NCBI RefSeq assembly: GCF_006716785.1
Contig: NZ_VFPQ01000001.1
Coordinates: 124,001 to 188,000 of the forward strand
DNA from: Thermopolyspora flexuosa
Lineage (GTDB): Bacteria > Actinomycetota > Actinomycetes > Streptosporangiales > Streptosporangiaceae
Direction of reading: 5' to 3'
Length of the DNA stretch: 64,000 nucleotides
In this document: piece after piece, positions 18,540 through 26,845 of the stretch
Layout: each line of letters starts with the position of its first letter
Numbering within the stretch: position 1 is the stretch's first letter
The notes under the pieces: generated by a model
What the model saw: only the letters and a program-made list of their open reading frames with translations
Told to the model about the DNA's origin: nothing
Database searches by the model: none
Translations under genes and position numbers: made by a program

Positions 18540-19856
18540 TCACCTGGGGGCGGGGACGCCCGCCAGAGTCTCGCGCCACTCCTGAGCGGCGGCGGCCTTC
18601 CGCGGCACCAACGCGTCGAGCTCGCGTGCCCGCACCATCACCGCGAAGGCGGGGACCGGCCGAGATGTGACAGCCATTGTGGCGAGGCGGCATGCCTCCT
18701 CGACCTCGCCCGCCTTCGCCAGCGCCGTGGCGTAGGCAAGGCGCGTCAAGGCGGCGTTGATGGCTGTGGGCGAATCGAAGTCCGCGAGCGCTCGGCATGC
18801 CGCTTCCTTGGCACCCTCTACGTCACCGAGCTCCGCGTACCCGCGAGCCTCGTAGAACGCCTGCTTACGAGGTAGGAACGAAAAGACGCTGGGAGTGAGG
18901 CTGTCGGGTGAGCAGCGGGCCAAGGTGTTGCGGGCCATGGTGTTCGCTCGTTCGAACGCGTTGCGGTCGCCGAGAGTCGCGTGGGCCATGGCTGCCAGTC
19001 CCCACATCCAGGCGATGGCGGGGGTGGCCTTGGTCGCCTGTTCCAGGCGCGGGGTGACGTGCGCGAGCACGGCCTGCGGGTCACCGAAGTAGGTGGGAAG
19101 GTAGGCGCATGCCGCGTAGGCGTGATCGGCGAAGTGTCGGTCTCCCGCTTCCTCGGCTGCGTAAATCGCGGTCCGCCACCACCGGCGAGCCAGTTCGGGC
19201 TGGTGCAGGGTGAACAGGTGCTCGCCCACGATGAAGGCCAGCCGGGCGCCGACCCGTGCGAGCCGTTGCTGGATCGCGCTGGGCTGATGGTTTTCCAGCA
19301 ATGCTCGGACGCTCGACAGGTGCAGCATCGATTGCTGGATCAGGGTTTCCGGGGGAACGATGCCGCCGCGCAGGCCGAGTTGCTCGGCTTCCGATTCGAG
19401 GAAGGCCAGTTTGGCCTCGCTGACGGTGGTGGAGTGGAGCGCCTGCTCAAACTGGTCGGGGCCGTGGATCACGTTGTCCAGCAGCCCGGCCGTCACCGTC
19501 ATGGCACCGATCTGGAATACCTGTCGCCGGTCCGTGGCTGCCTCCTCCAATTCGGAGGTTATGGGAGAAATATCCCGGTTGCCCTTTCCAGGATCGTATG
19601 GTGCGAGCAATTCGGCAACGGTGTAGCCGGGGAACATGTGCTCCAGCACCCGGCAGCGGTCGGCCGACGGTTTGGTCTTGATCTTGCCGGCGAGCCAGCG
19701 GGCGTACTGTTCGCGGCCCGGTGCCCTCGTGATCAGATTGCGGTCCAGCTTCCGGGCGACTTTGTCGTATTCGCGGCAAAAGGCGCGGTGTGTCACCAAG
19801 TGTCGCTTGGCGAGCAACACCTTCAACAGGGTTTCCCGGCGCTCCGGCCCCGCCAT
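18540..19856 (-). CDS. XRE-type regulator with C-terminal TPR domain (WhiJ-like module)
   Basis: A 438-aa protein. An N-terminal region of about 70 residues resembles a degenerate helix-turn-helix (RAFCREYDKVARKLD then REQYARWLAGK and CRVLEHMFPGYTVAELL), typical of actinomycete regulators that pick a partner kinase. From about 130 the protein is a row of helical repeats with ALxxLAxxxxxxGxxxxA spacing. It is divergent from an RsbW-like ATP-binding protein gene across 308 bases, the arrangement seen in WhiJ/AbaA-type developmental clusters of Streptomyces. An interrupted dyad lies 29 bases upstream of the start, suggesting autoregulation. ATG 19856 is preferred over the in-frame GTG at 19865. 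Confidence 0.8.
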   Translation of the reverse strand: MAGPERRETLLKVLLAKRHLVTHRAFCREYDKVARKLDRNLITRAPGREQYARWLAGKIKTKPSADRCRVLEHMFPGYTVAELLAPYDPGKGNRDISPITSELEEAATDRRQVFQIGAMTVTAGLLDNVIHGPDQFEQALHSTTVSEAKLAFLESEAEQLGLRGGIVPPETLIQQSMLHLSSVRALLENHQPSAIQQRLARVGARLAFIVGEHLFTLHQPELARRWWRTAIYAAEEAGDRHFADHAYAACAYLPTYFGDPQAVLAHVTPRLEQATKATPAIAWMWGLAAMAHATLGDRNAFERANTMARNTLARCSPDSLTPSVFSFLPRKQAFYEARGYAELGDVEGAKEAACRALADFDSPTAINAALTRLAYATALAKAGEVEEACRLATMAVTSRPVPAFAVMVRARELDALVPRKAAAAQEWRETLAGVPAPR

Positions 19857-20164
19857 CGCCCTCACCTACTTTCCGAGTTCGTTACGTTACGGAGAGTGAT
19901 GGTGATGGTGGTCACTGTAACGCCAAAGCGCGAGTAAAGCGCGCGTTTTCGCGGGTGCGGTAAGGCGCGGGCCGACGGGTGGGCGTCCGTGCCACGATGA
20001 CGCCACAGTCATGCCGCACCCGCGTCCGCGACGACTCCCTACGGTCGCCGTCCGTACCTGGCCCAACCGCCATACGTGACCCGGCCTGTCGCCGGGAGGT
20101 TTCCGTACGGCCCGCCGTCCGCCGGGCGACGGCGAACGACCGACAGGGGGAGGCAACGACGACG
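19857..20164. other. Divergent regulatory region of 308 bases
   Basis: It separates the XRE-TPR gene from the kinase gene and includes the dyad described separately. The rest is ordinary GC-rich sequence with a GGGGGAGG binding site near 20146-20153 that lies a little far (about 11 bases) from the kinase ATG. Confidence 0.45.
19885..19922. promoter_or_regulatory. Interrupted dyad, probable operator of the XRE-TPR gene
   Basis: CGTTAC (19885-19890) and AGTGA (19895-19899) are mirrored by TCACT and GTAACG (19912-19922) around a TGGTGATGGTGG centre. It is 29 bases upstream of the regulator start, where an operator would be expected. Confidence 0.5.
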
Positions 20165-20599
20165 ATGCCCGACATCCCGTACTACCGGCTGCTCGACCGG
20201 GCCGCGTTCGCGTCGGCGAAGGCGTCCGTCGGCGAGGCGCGGCGCTGGTTGAGCAAGGTTCTCGATCGCCACCCGCGCCGGAACGACGCGGTGATCCTCC
20301 TGTCGGAGGCGGTGACGAACTCGGTGGTGCACACCCGTTCCGCGGCGATCGAGGTCACCGTGCACGCCGACGTCGACGGGCGACTGCTCGTCACCGTCAC
20401 CGACGAGGGCGCGGACACCGTGCCCGGCATCCCCGCACAGCCGGTCGACGACCTCTCCGAGTCCGGCCGCGGGGTTCACCTGATCCGTGCGTTGTCCGCC
20501 CGCTGGGGCTTCACCGAGGAACGGTCCCGCTGCTCTCTCTGGTTTGTCCTCAAACCTGTTGCCCCGTCCTGCTTCCGAAATGGTGACCTGACGGCCTGA
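20165..20599 (+). CDS. RsbW-like ATP-binding protein (anti-sigma-type kinase)
   Basis: A 144-aa single GHKL ATPase domain. The N box is LLSEAVTNSVVHTRS near 50-62 and G1 is VTDEGAD near 79-85; the late region has SGRGVHLIRALSARWG, which is the G2-type lid of the family. No transmembrane part is present. Such proteins bind sigma or anti-anti-sigma factors or act with XRE/WhiJ-type regulators. The divergent XRE-TPR gene supports the second role. ATG 20165 is the first plausible start after a non-coding-looking upstream extension. A second member of this family sits at 60793-61215 in the same arrangement. Confidence 0.82.
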   Translation: MPDIPYYRLLDRAAFASAKASVGEARRWLSKVLDRHPRRNDAVILLSEAVTNSVVHTRSAAIEVTVHADVDGRLLVTVTDEGADTVPGIPAQPVDDLSESGRGVHLIRALSARWGFTEERSRCSLWFVLKPVAPSCFRNGDLTA

Positions 20600-20642
20600 G
20601 CGACCGCGCCCCGCATCGACCACGCCGCGCTCGTCGCCGACG

Positions 20643-20837
20643 ACGCCTGTCACCGCCGCCTACACCGGCGTCTTCCACCGGCTCGCCGAGATGGGCGGCC
20701 TGGCCGAGACCTCAGGGGAGACGAAATTCCCCGCGGACTTCGAGGTCGGCTACGTGCGGGTCTGGCAGCGCCGACATTGCGGGAAGGCCGTGCGCGCGGG
20801 CCCGACCCTCCTGCCTACCGGCCGACCTTCGCCCTGA
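20643..20837 (+). pseudogene. 3' remnant of a GH16-type glycoside hydrolase
   Basis: An open frame without a start encodes a fragment whose core, FPADFEVGYVRVWQ, matches the C-terminal closing strand of family 16 glucanases (usually xxFxVDYVRVxQ). Only about 60 codons remain and nothing upstream restores a catalytic ExDxE motif, so this is a truncated relic. It is flanked by a second decayed gene on the opposite strand. Confidence 0.5.
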
Positions 20838-20871
20838 GATCCCGAGGGCTCATGGGACGGGTGGGGTCACC

Positions 20872-21629
20872 TCACCACTTCGCGCCGAAGCGGACGTCGA
20901 GGGTCGGCGGGTACCACCACGGGGTGGGGCGCGGATCGTCCAGGTCGAAACGGGTGATCGCGCCGCTGCTCGCGTCGTGAGAGGACGCGTTCGGCGCCCG
21001 CCGGCCGGGAGCCGAGGCCGTCACCCGCAGGCCGGGGCCCGACGGTGACGGCCCGGCCGAACTGGGCACCGGCACCCCTGCGGTTCGACGATCCGCGGGG
21101 ACGGCGCGCCCGGGTCCAGCAGATGGATGCTCACGTTGCCGCGCGACCCGTCGGCGCGTGGGGCGCCCACGACGGCGCGGCCGTCGGCCAGGGCGAGGCT
21201 GTGGCCGAACCCTGCGCCCCGCTTCGGGAAGGTCAGTGTGTTGGAGGGCCGCGGGTCGCCGTTCAGCGAGACGACCTCGACGGCGTCCGCGCCGGGAGCG
21301 CCGGCCTGCAGGTAGCGCTCGTCGTCCCGGTTGCCCACGGCCAACGAGTGGCCGAACCGCGCTCCCGCCGTACGGCCCTCCGCGTGCACGATCTTGGTGC
21401 TGCACGGGCGGGCGGTCAGCGGGTCGAACAGCACGGTCACCGCCCCGGCGTTCGGGACGCCGGGGGCAGGCCCGGTGTCCTCGGTCGTGGCCGGGGAGGT
21501 CCCGGAACCGTCGGTGCTCTCACCCGGCGCGCCCACCACTTTTTCCAGCCATCCTGACCGATTCGCGCCCCGGCCGTACGGCCGGCGCTTGTCGCGCCGG
21601 CCGAGGCTTTTCGGCGGTGCAGCGTGCAT
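20872..21629 (-). pseudogene. FG-GAP (integrin-like propeller) protein, frameshifted and 5'-truncated
   Basis: One frame (from 21629 down to 21021) encodes typical FG-GAP blades: VVGAPGEST, then GARFGHSLAVGNRDDERYLQAGAPGAD, then GAGFGHSLALADGRAVVGAPRADGS (each broken by loops). The frame then turns into Arg/Pro-rich sequence and ends. The adjacent frame supplies a convincing C-terminus (ITRFDLDDP, PTLDVRFGAKW) ending at 20872. The shift lies near 21050-21090. The N-terminus lacks a signal peptide and begins in the middle of a blade motif, so the 5' end is missing as well. FG-GAP proteins are normally exported. Confidence 0.65.
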
Positions 21630-21712
21630 GTGCCTGCGGTTTCCCGGATTTGTCGGACGCGGTTGCTACCTATACGGCCAGTCGATGTCGATCTTCCGTT
21701 GGGAGGCCGCCG

Positions 21713-22105
21713 ATGGCCACGGTCACGTTCCGAGATGAAACGGTGCTGGGCAAGCCGCTTGAGGAGTTCACGCTGCCCGGGCTGCCCACGCGGATCACCG
21801 CGCGGGAGCTGGTGCGCACGCGGGTGCGGGAGGAGGTCGCCCGCTACAACGCCGCACCCCGGCCGAGATTCAACGGACTGGTCCAGCCGGTGGAAGAGGA
21901 GATCGAGCGGAACGGGTACCGGCAGGCCCCCAGGCGGCGGATCGACTGGGAACGGCAGGCCGACGCGGCCGAGCGGGCGTTCCTGCGCAACGGGTTCCTG
22001 CTGCTGGTCGGTGACCGGCAGATCGAGGACCTCGACGAGGAGATCGACCTGTCCGGGGACCCGGTCGTGTCGTTCATCAAGCTGGTCCCCCTGGTCGGAG
22101 GCTGA
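21713..22105 (+). CDS. MoaD/ubiquitin-like small protein with C-terminal Gly-Gly, DUF4132 partner
   Basis: A 130-aa protein. Its first 45 residues read like the start of a beta-grasp protein: a strand TVTFRDETV, a second strand EEFTLPGLP, then ITARELVRTRVREEV as the helix that follows in MoaD and ThiS. After a helical insertion (45-95) come a strand-turn LLVGDRQIEDLDEEI and a last strand VVSFIKLVPLVGG that ends the protein in Gly-Gly, as in MoaD, ThiS and ubiquitin. This fold call is inference from pattern only. ATG 21713 follows a GGGAGG. The next gene begins two bases after the stop, so the pair is clearly a unit. Confidence 0.75.
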   Translation: MATVTFRDETVLGKPLEEFTLPGLPTRITARELVRTRVREEVARYNAAPRPRFNGLVQPVEEEIERNGYRQAPRRRIDWERQADAAERAFLRNGFLLLVGDRQIEDLDEEIDLSGDPVVSFIKLVPLVGG

Positions 22106-22106
22106 T

Positions 22107-24575
22107 GTGGGCGTCAAGGGACGGCTGCCGCGGACGTTCCCGTACACGGAGTACGGCCTGTCGGAGGGCGAGAAGGATGTCATCGCCCGTTTCGAGCACC
22201 TCTTCGGGCCTCCGCCGTGGGAGACCCCGCTGACCTCGTTCGTCGACCGTTTCGACGAGGACGAGCTCCGGGCGTTCGGGCGGTGGGTGCAGATGCGGCT
22301 CTGGCTCGGGCCTTTGGGCGGGCACGACTACGACCGGACGCTGCTCGATGCCGTCGACTTCGTGGCCGGCGTGGACATGGGGTGGACCGCCACGGACGTC
22401 CGGCGGCTCTGGGGTTTCGCGGACATCCTGATGAGGGCGCAGCACACCAACTTCGAGGTGCTGTACCGGATTCCCCTGGCCGCGGCCGCTGAGCTGAGCC
22501 ACTTCGACCGGCGGCGCGTCCTCGGCAACTGGGAGTCGTGGACCCGGAGCTACTGGAAAGAGGTCTGGAACGCCATCGGCGATGACGTCAAGGCGCTGCT
22601 CACCGAGCCCGAGAAGGCCGATCCCGCCGCCCGGGTGCGGAACCTTGTCTGGGATTTCGACCCGTTCGCCTGCCTGCTCGCCGATGAGTTCGGCGAACGG
22701 CTCGGCGAGGAGCCGGTGCTGTCCCTGCTGCGGCACTGGGCCACGGCCACCTCGGCCAAGCCGAGCGAACGCTGGCTCGGTACGGCTCGGCGGCTGTATG
22801 TACCTGAGGCGGCCGGGCTGATGCGCGACATCCTGACGCGGCTGGCCGCGCACCGCGAACGGCCCTTCCTCAACGAGTGGTACCACGAGGACACGATCTT
22901 CCTGCACCAGCGAACCGCCCGCATGCTGCGCGGCCTGGTGTGGACGTGTGAGCTCGTCGACGAGCCGTGGGTCGCCCCGCTGCTCGGCGACGTGGCGGTC
23001 ACCTGCGGGGTCGGCATGGGCGGCAGCGGGGCGAACTGCCGCAGCGAGCTGCTGGCGAACGCGGCCGTGCTCACCCTGGGCCGCCGCGGCGGTCTCGACG
23101 CCGCCGCCGCGCTCGCGAAGGTCCCGGTGAAGGTGCGCAAGAAGACCGTGCTGGCGAACGCGACGCGCGCCCTCGACACGATCGCCGAGCAGCTGGGCCT
23201 CAGCCGGGAGCGGCTGCTCGACCGCACCGTGCCCGACTTCGGTCTCGACGCCGACGGCGTGCGCGAGGAGAAGATCGGTGACTATCGGGTACGGCTGTGC
23301 GTGGACGGCCCGGCCCTGCGGTTCGTCAACCCGGCCGGCCGTACCGTGAAGTCGGCGCCGCAGGCGATCCGTAAGCATCCGGTGGTGGCCGAGCTGAAGG
23401 CCACGCTGAAGGAGCTCAAGCAGACGCTGGCGGCCGAGCGGTTCCGGCTGGAGCGGGCGCTGGTCGAGGAACGCGTCTGGCGCTGGCACGAGGTGACCGA
23501 ATACTTCCTCGACCACCCGGTCACCGGCCGGTACGCACGGGACCTCATCTGGCAGATCCTGCAGGGCCCGGCCGGGATTCCGGTGCGCGCCGGTGACGGC
23601 TGGGAGCTGACCGATCCGCAGGGCCGTCGCATCCAGCCGTTCCCGGACACGCCGGTCCTGTTGTGGCATCCGATCCGGGCGTCCGCCGAGGAGGTGCGGG
23701 CCTGGCGGGACTTCCTGCTCGACCGTGGGGTGCGGCAGCCGTACAAGCAGGCGTTCCGCGAGGTGTACCTGCTCACGCCCGCCGAGCGGGAGACCGGCAC
23801 GTACTCGCGGCGGTTCAGCGGGCACGTGCTGCGGTACGGCCAGGCGAAGGCGCTGCTCAACCAGCGCGGCTGGACCGGCCTGGCGATCGGCCACTGGGAC
23901 TACGAGTGCGGCAGCGATCACGGCGCGGCGGTCAAGGAGCTGCAGGGCATGCAGGCACGGTGGAGCATGCACGTCGCCGGCGATCCGGAGGACGACGGCT
24001 GGGGTACCGCCTCGTACTGCCTCGCCGAGGAGGTCCACTTCTGCCGCGAGGGGGAGGTCCACCGCGGGGACGCCTACTGGGCGCCGGGCCGTTGTGACGC
24101 GGTGCCGCTCACCGAGGTGCCGCCGCTGGTGCTGTCGGAGGTGATGCGCGACGCCGACCTGGCGGTGGGCGTGGCCTCGGTCGGGCTCGACCAGGAGGCG
24201 GTCGCCGGGCACGAGGACTACTGGCGGGAGTACGGCTTCGGCGAGCTCGGCGAGACCGCCAAGACCCGGCGGGACGTGCTGGCCCGGCTGCTGCCCCGGT
24301 TGAAGATCGCCGACCGGGTGGAGCTCACCGACCGGTTCCTGCGGGTGCGGGGCGACCTCCGCACGTACAAGATCCACCTGGGCTCGGGCAACGTGCTGAT
24401 GGAGCCGAACGACGCCTACCTGTGCATCGTCCCCGATCACGGCCGGGGCGCCGACCAGGTGTTCCTGCCGTTCGAGGAGGACGGCGGCATGCTGTCGATC
24501 ATCCTGTCGAAGGCGTTCCTGCTCGCCGCCGACGCCGCGATCACCGACCCGTCGATCACCCGCCAGCTACGGTGA
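22107..24575 (+). CDS. DUF4132 family protein (MolR/YehI-like), large
   Basis: An 822-aa cytosolic protein. The N-terminal 300 residues are helical and HEAT-like. A central part (about 380-500) has GVGMGGSGANCRSELL, and a coiled stretch (VVAELKATLKELKQTLAAERF, broken here by repeats) lies near 430-450. The C-terminal third carries the DUF4132 hallmark region (WTGLAIGHWDYECGSD, then ADLAVGVASVGLD) and a last domain with RVRGDLRTYKIHLGSGN and YLCIVPD. E. coli MolR and YehI belong to this family; their function is not settled. GTG 22107 has GGAGG five bases upstream. It is coupled to the Gly-Gly small protein gene, and a terminator follows 6 bases after the stop, so this is a two-gene operon. 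Confidence 0.85.
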   Translation: MGVKGRLPRTFPYTEYGLSEGEKDVIARFEHLFGPPPWETPLTSFVDRFDEDELRAFGRWVQMRLWLGPLGGHDYDRTLLDAVDFVAGVDMGWTATDVRRLWGFADILMRAQHTNFEVLYRIPLAAAAELSHFDRRRVLGNWESWTRSYWKEVWNAIGDDVKALLTEPEKADPAARVRNLVWDFDPFACLLADEFGERLGEEPVLSLLRHWATATSAKPSERWLGTARRLYVPEAAGLMRDILTRLAAHRERPFLNEWYHEDTIFLHQRTARMLRGLVWTCELVDEPWVAPLLGDVAVTCGVGMGGSGANCRSELLANAAVLTLGRRGGLDAAAALAKVPVKVRKKTVLANATRALDTIAEQLGLSRERLLDRTVPDFGLDADGVREEKIGDYRVRLCVDGPALRFVNPAGRTVKSAPQAIRKHPVVAELKATLKELKQTLAAERFRLERALVEERVWRWHEVTEYFLDHPVTGRYARDLIWQILQGPAGIPVRAGDGWELTDPQGRRIQPFPDTPVLLWHPIRASAEEVRAWRDFLLDRGVRQPYKQAFREVYLLTPAERETGTYSRRFSGHVLRYGQAKALLNQRGWTGLAIGHWDYECGSDHGAAVKELQGMQARWSMHVAGDPEDDGWGTASYCLAEEVHFCREGEVHRGDAYWAPGRCDAVPLTEVPPLVLSEVMRDADLAVGVASVGLDQEAVAGHEDYWREYGFGELGETAKTRRDVLARLLPRLKIADRVELTDRFLRVRGDLRTYKIHLGSGNVLMEPNDAYLCIVPDHGRGADQVFLPFEEDGGMLSIILSKAFLLAADAAITDPSITRQLR

Positions 24576-24581
24576 GGCACA

Positions 24582-24609
24582 GCCGTGGCCGCGGTGGCGC
24601 GGCCACGGC
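24582..24609. terminator. Perfect 12-bp stem-loop ending the DUF4132 operon
   Basis: GCCGTGGCCGCG (24582-24593) and CGCGGCCACGGC (24598-24609) surround a GTGG loop. It starts 6 bases after the DUF4132 stop and 4 bases from the convergent PPOX stop, so it can serve both. Confidence 0.8.
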
Positions 24610-24613
24610 ACGG

Positions 24614-25090
24614 TCAGTACTGGTTCGTGGCCGCGTCGAGGGCGAGGTTCCGGTCGAGCTCCTCGGCGGTGACGCTGAGCTTCATCTGGTCCTTGACGAT
24701 CTGGCCGAAGGTGGGCAGGGTGCTGCGGTCCGGCCAGGTCTCCGGGTTCCAGAGGCCGGAGCGGAGGAAGGCCTTACCGCAGTGCATGTACAGCTCCTCG
24801 ACCTCGACGAGGAGGGCGAGGCGGGGGCGCTTGCCCTTCACCACGAGGTCGTCGAAGAACGGGGCGTCCGACACGATCACGGCGCGGCCGTTCACCCGCA
24901 GGGTCTCGGTCATGCCGGGCACGACGAACAGCAGGCCGACGTGCGGGTTGCGCAGCACGTTGCGGAAGCTGTCGGCCCGGTGGTTGCCGGGGCGGTCGGC
25001 GATCACGAGGTGGTGGTCGTCGAGGACGAGCACCGAGCCGGCGGGGTCGCCACGCGGGGAGACGTCGCAGGTCCCGTCCGAGTTCGCCAC
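24614..25090 (-). pseudogene. PPOX-class flavin protein, N-terminally truncated
   Basis: The 158 codons match the FMN-binding pyridoxamine-phosphate-oxidase-like family: DGTCDVSPRGDPAGSVLVLDD, then RPGNHRADSFRNVLRNPHVGLLF and the late CGKAFLRSGLWNPETWP (each given in part). In this family about 45-60 more residues, with the first beta strands (an SPFxVLATxG-type stretch), should precede DGTCDVS. Here the frame upstream is a Gly/Arg/Pro run with no such strand. A GTG at 25090 could still start a shortened protein, but a split-barrel lacking its first strands is unlikely to fold. The break falls next to another truncated gene, suggesting a deletion joined the two. Confidence 0.65.
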
Positions 25091-25122
25091 GCGACCTGAG
25101 CCGCCGCGCCCGGGGGTGCGGG

Positions 25123-25440
25123 TCAGGCGGCGGCCTTGACCGTGAACAGGTCGTCGCCCTCGCCCTGCCCCGGCCGCATCACCCGGTGGAGCACCCCGCC
25201 GACCAGCGGGAGCTGGAAGGCGCGGGCCGCCACCGGCCGGAGCGCGATCTGCATCCGGCTGCCCGGGGTGAAGAAGAACCGCCGCTGCACGCCCATCTTC
25301 TGGATCTTGGCGACGAGCGGCCGCAGGTGGTCCTCCCAGGCGCGCAGCGCGGCGCCGACGTCGCCGCGGTGGTGCTCCAGCATGGTGCCGAGCAGCTCGG
25401 TCCCGACCAGGCCGGACGAGGCGCCCGGGGAGGGCGATCG
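25123..25440 (-). pseudogene. 3' fragment of an FAD-dependent aromatic-ring-type oxidoreductase
   Basis: The frame reads SSGLVGTELLGTMLEHH, then AALRAWEDHLRPLV and QRRFFFTPGSRMQ. This corresponds to the helix after the second FAD motif and the C-terminus of FAD-dependent monooxygenases (usually GASLALTGAxxLAxxL followed by AYExxLRPxV). Everything before it, including both nucleotide-binding motifs, is gone. The surviving 3' end is oriented divergently from the marR gene, as a MarR-controlled oxidoreductase gene would be, so the target gene of this MarR has probably been lost. Confidence 0.6.
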
Positions 25441-25528
25441 CAGGAGTGTGGACGGCGTTGCCGCAGGGTGTGGCGGCGGGCCGTCACCCTTGGCCGGGAG
25501 TGACGGCAGCGCCGACTAGCATGGCCGC

Positions 25529-25996
25529 ATGACGCCCGACGCCCACCCGGACGGATCGACGGAGGCGCTGGAGGACGCCCTCATCCGCATCGCCTACTAC
25601 GTGGTGGGCATCCTCACCCGGCTCGGCGCGGAGCACGACCTGTCGCTCACCCAGCTGCGGGTGCTCGGCATCCTGCGCGACCGCCGCGGCCGGATGACCG
25701 ACCTCGCCGCCTACCTCGGCCTCGACAAGTCGACCATGTCCGGCCTCGTGGACCGTGCCGAGCGGCGCGGGCTGCTGGCGCGCGGCAAGAACCCCGAGGA
25801 CGGCCGGGTCGTCGACGTGTTCGCCACCCCGGCGGGCCTCGAGCTCTTCGAGCGGCTCTACCGGGAGTTCCGCAGCGCCCTCGCCCCGGCGACCGGCCGG
25901 CTCACGCCGGAGCAGCGCGAGCAGCTCACCCGGCTGCTCGCGCCCATCCTCGACGAGGCCGAGCAGGCGACCATCCGGCCCATGCGCGCCCGCTGA
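25529..25996 (+). CDS. MarR-family transcriptional regulator
   Basis: A 155-aa winged-helix regulator: dimerisation helices at the ends, HTH around residues 50-82 (MTDLAAYLGLDKSTMSGLVDRAERRG), wing with ARGKNPEDGRVVDVFATP. MarR proteins commonly repress a divergent redox enzyme gene and respond to aromatic ligands. Here the divergent gene is only a truncated FAD oxidoreductase, so the regulator may be orphaned. ATG 25529 is the first start in frame with no strong Shine-Dalgarno. The stop is 6 bases from the convergent gene's stop. Confidence 0.88.
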   Translation: MTPDAHPDGSTEALEDALIRIAYYVVGILTRLGAEHDLSLTQLRVLGILRDRRGRMTDLAAYLGLDKSTMSGLVDRAERRGLLARGKNPEDGRVVDVFATPAGLELFERLYREFRSALAPATGRLTPEQREQLTRLLAPILDEAEQATIRPMRAR

Positions 25997-26002
25997 CCGG
26001 CG

Positions 26003-26845
26003 CTAGTTCGCCGCCGCGGAGGCCGGCTCCGGGTCGGGTACGGCCGGGCCGTACAGGTCGTCCTGAGCGATCGTCTCGGCGGCGGGCGGGGCGGTGATCG
26101 TCACGCGGCGGCCCCAGGCGGAGTAGCGGGTGTCCACCCGCATGACCACGGCGGATTTCCCCGAGCCCTGGGTGTTGGTGGTGACCAGCCGCGTGGGCAG
26201 GCCGTCCCGGCCGGTGAACAGCCGCCAGGTGATCCTCCCCTTGCTCGTGGCGGTGACGCGGGCGTTCGTCGCGGGATTGCGGTAGGACTTCGGGACGATC
26301 TTGCTCAGCTCCCGGTACGTCAGCGCGCCCTGGTAGCGGTGGCCGCCGCGCACCGCCGTCCGGGTGGAGCGGCGCAGCACGGCCCGCAGCATGGCCGGGT
26401 CGTACACGTCGATCGGCTGCAGGCCGGCGCGCTGCGCCATTGTCCAGCAGAACCCGGCCCGCCGGGTCTGCGCCACCCACCGCCTGCCGTCCGGCACGGG
26501 TATCGGGTACTGCCCGGCGTCGCAGTACACGACGTTGCCGATGCGGATCGCCGAGTGGGCCGGGTCGCGGCCGGGGACATCCCGCCAGGTGACCGCGACC
26601 GCCGCCGGGCCGGTGCGCGCGAGCCGTACCCGGCCGGTGGACCGGTACCCGGACGCGGTGGTCGTGCCGCCGAAGGAGATGCGCACGGTCTCGGAGGTAC
26701 GCACGCCCTGACCGGCGGCAAGCCGCCGCTTGACCGCGTGCGCCGGGTCCGGAACGGCCGCGGCCGCGGGCCGGGCGACGGCCGTGACCGAGGCGAGCAG
26801 TACGGTGCCCAATACCGTGGCCGCGGTGACGAACCCTCTTGTCAT
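26003..26845 (-). CDS. Secreted hypothetical protein
   Basis: A 280-aa exported protein: MTRGF, a hydrophobic core and an Ala-rich cleavage region near 28-32. The mature part is beta-rich and resembles in outline the LolA/LppX-like half-barrel folds (SETVRISFGGTTTASGYRSTG, IRIGNVVYC and RRWVAQTRRAG in sequence), with two Cys that could pair. The late RLVTTNTQGSGKSAVVMRVDTRYSAWG fits the last strands of such folds, but this is only a resemblance. No lipobox is present. It is a monocistronic gene with about 190 bases upstream before the divergent protease gene. Confidence 0.65.
   Translation of the reverse strand: MTRGFVTAATVLGTVLLASVTAVARPAAAAVPDPAHAVKRRLAAGQGVRTSETVRISFGGTTTASGYRSTGRVRLARTGPAAVAVTWRDVPGRDPAHSAIRIGNVVYCDAGQYPIPVPDGRRWVAQTRRAGFCWTMAQRAGLQPIDVYDPAMLRAVLRRSTRTAVRGGHRYQGALTYRELSKIVPKSYRNPATNARVTATSKGRITWRLFTGRDGLPTRLVTTNTQGSGKSAVVMRVDTRYSAWGRRVTITAPPAAETIAQDDLYGPAVPDPEPASAAAN

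Noticed and set aside
22077-24440. 787-codon minus-strand frame across the DUF4132 gene
   Set aside because: It is the antisense of DUF4132, whose conserved segments are clear; the shadow has no recognisable domain.
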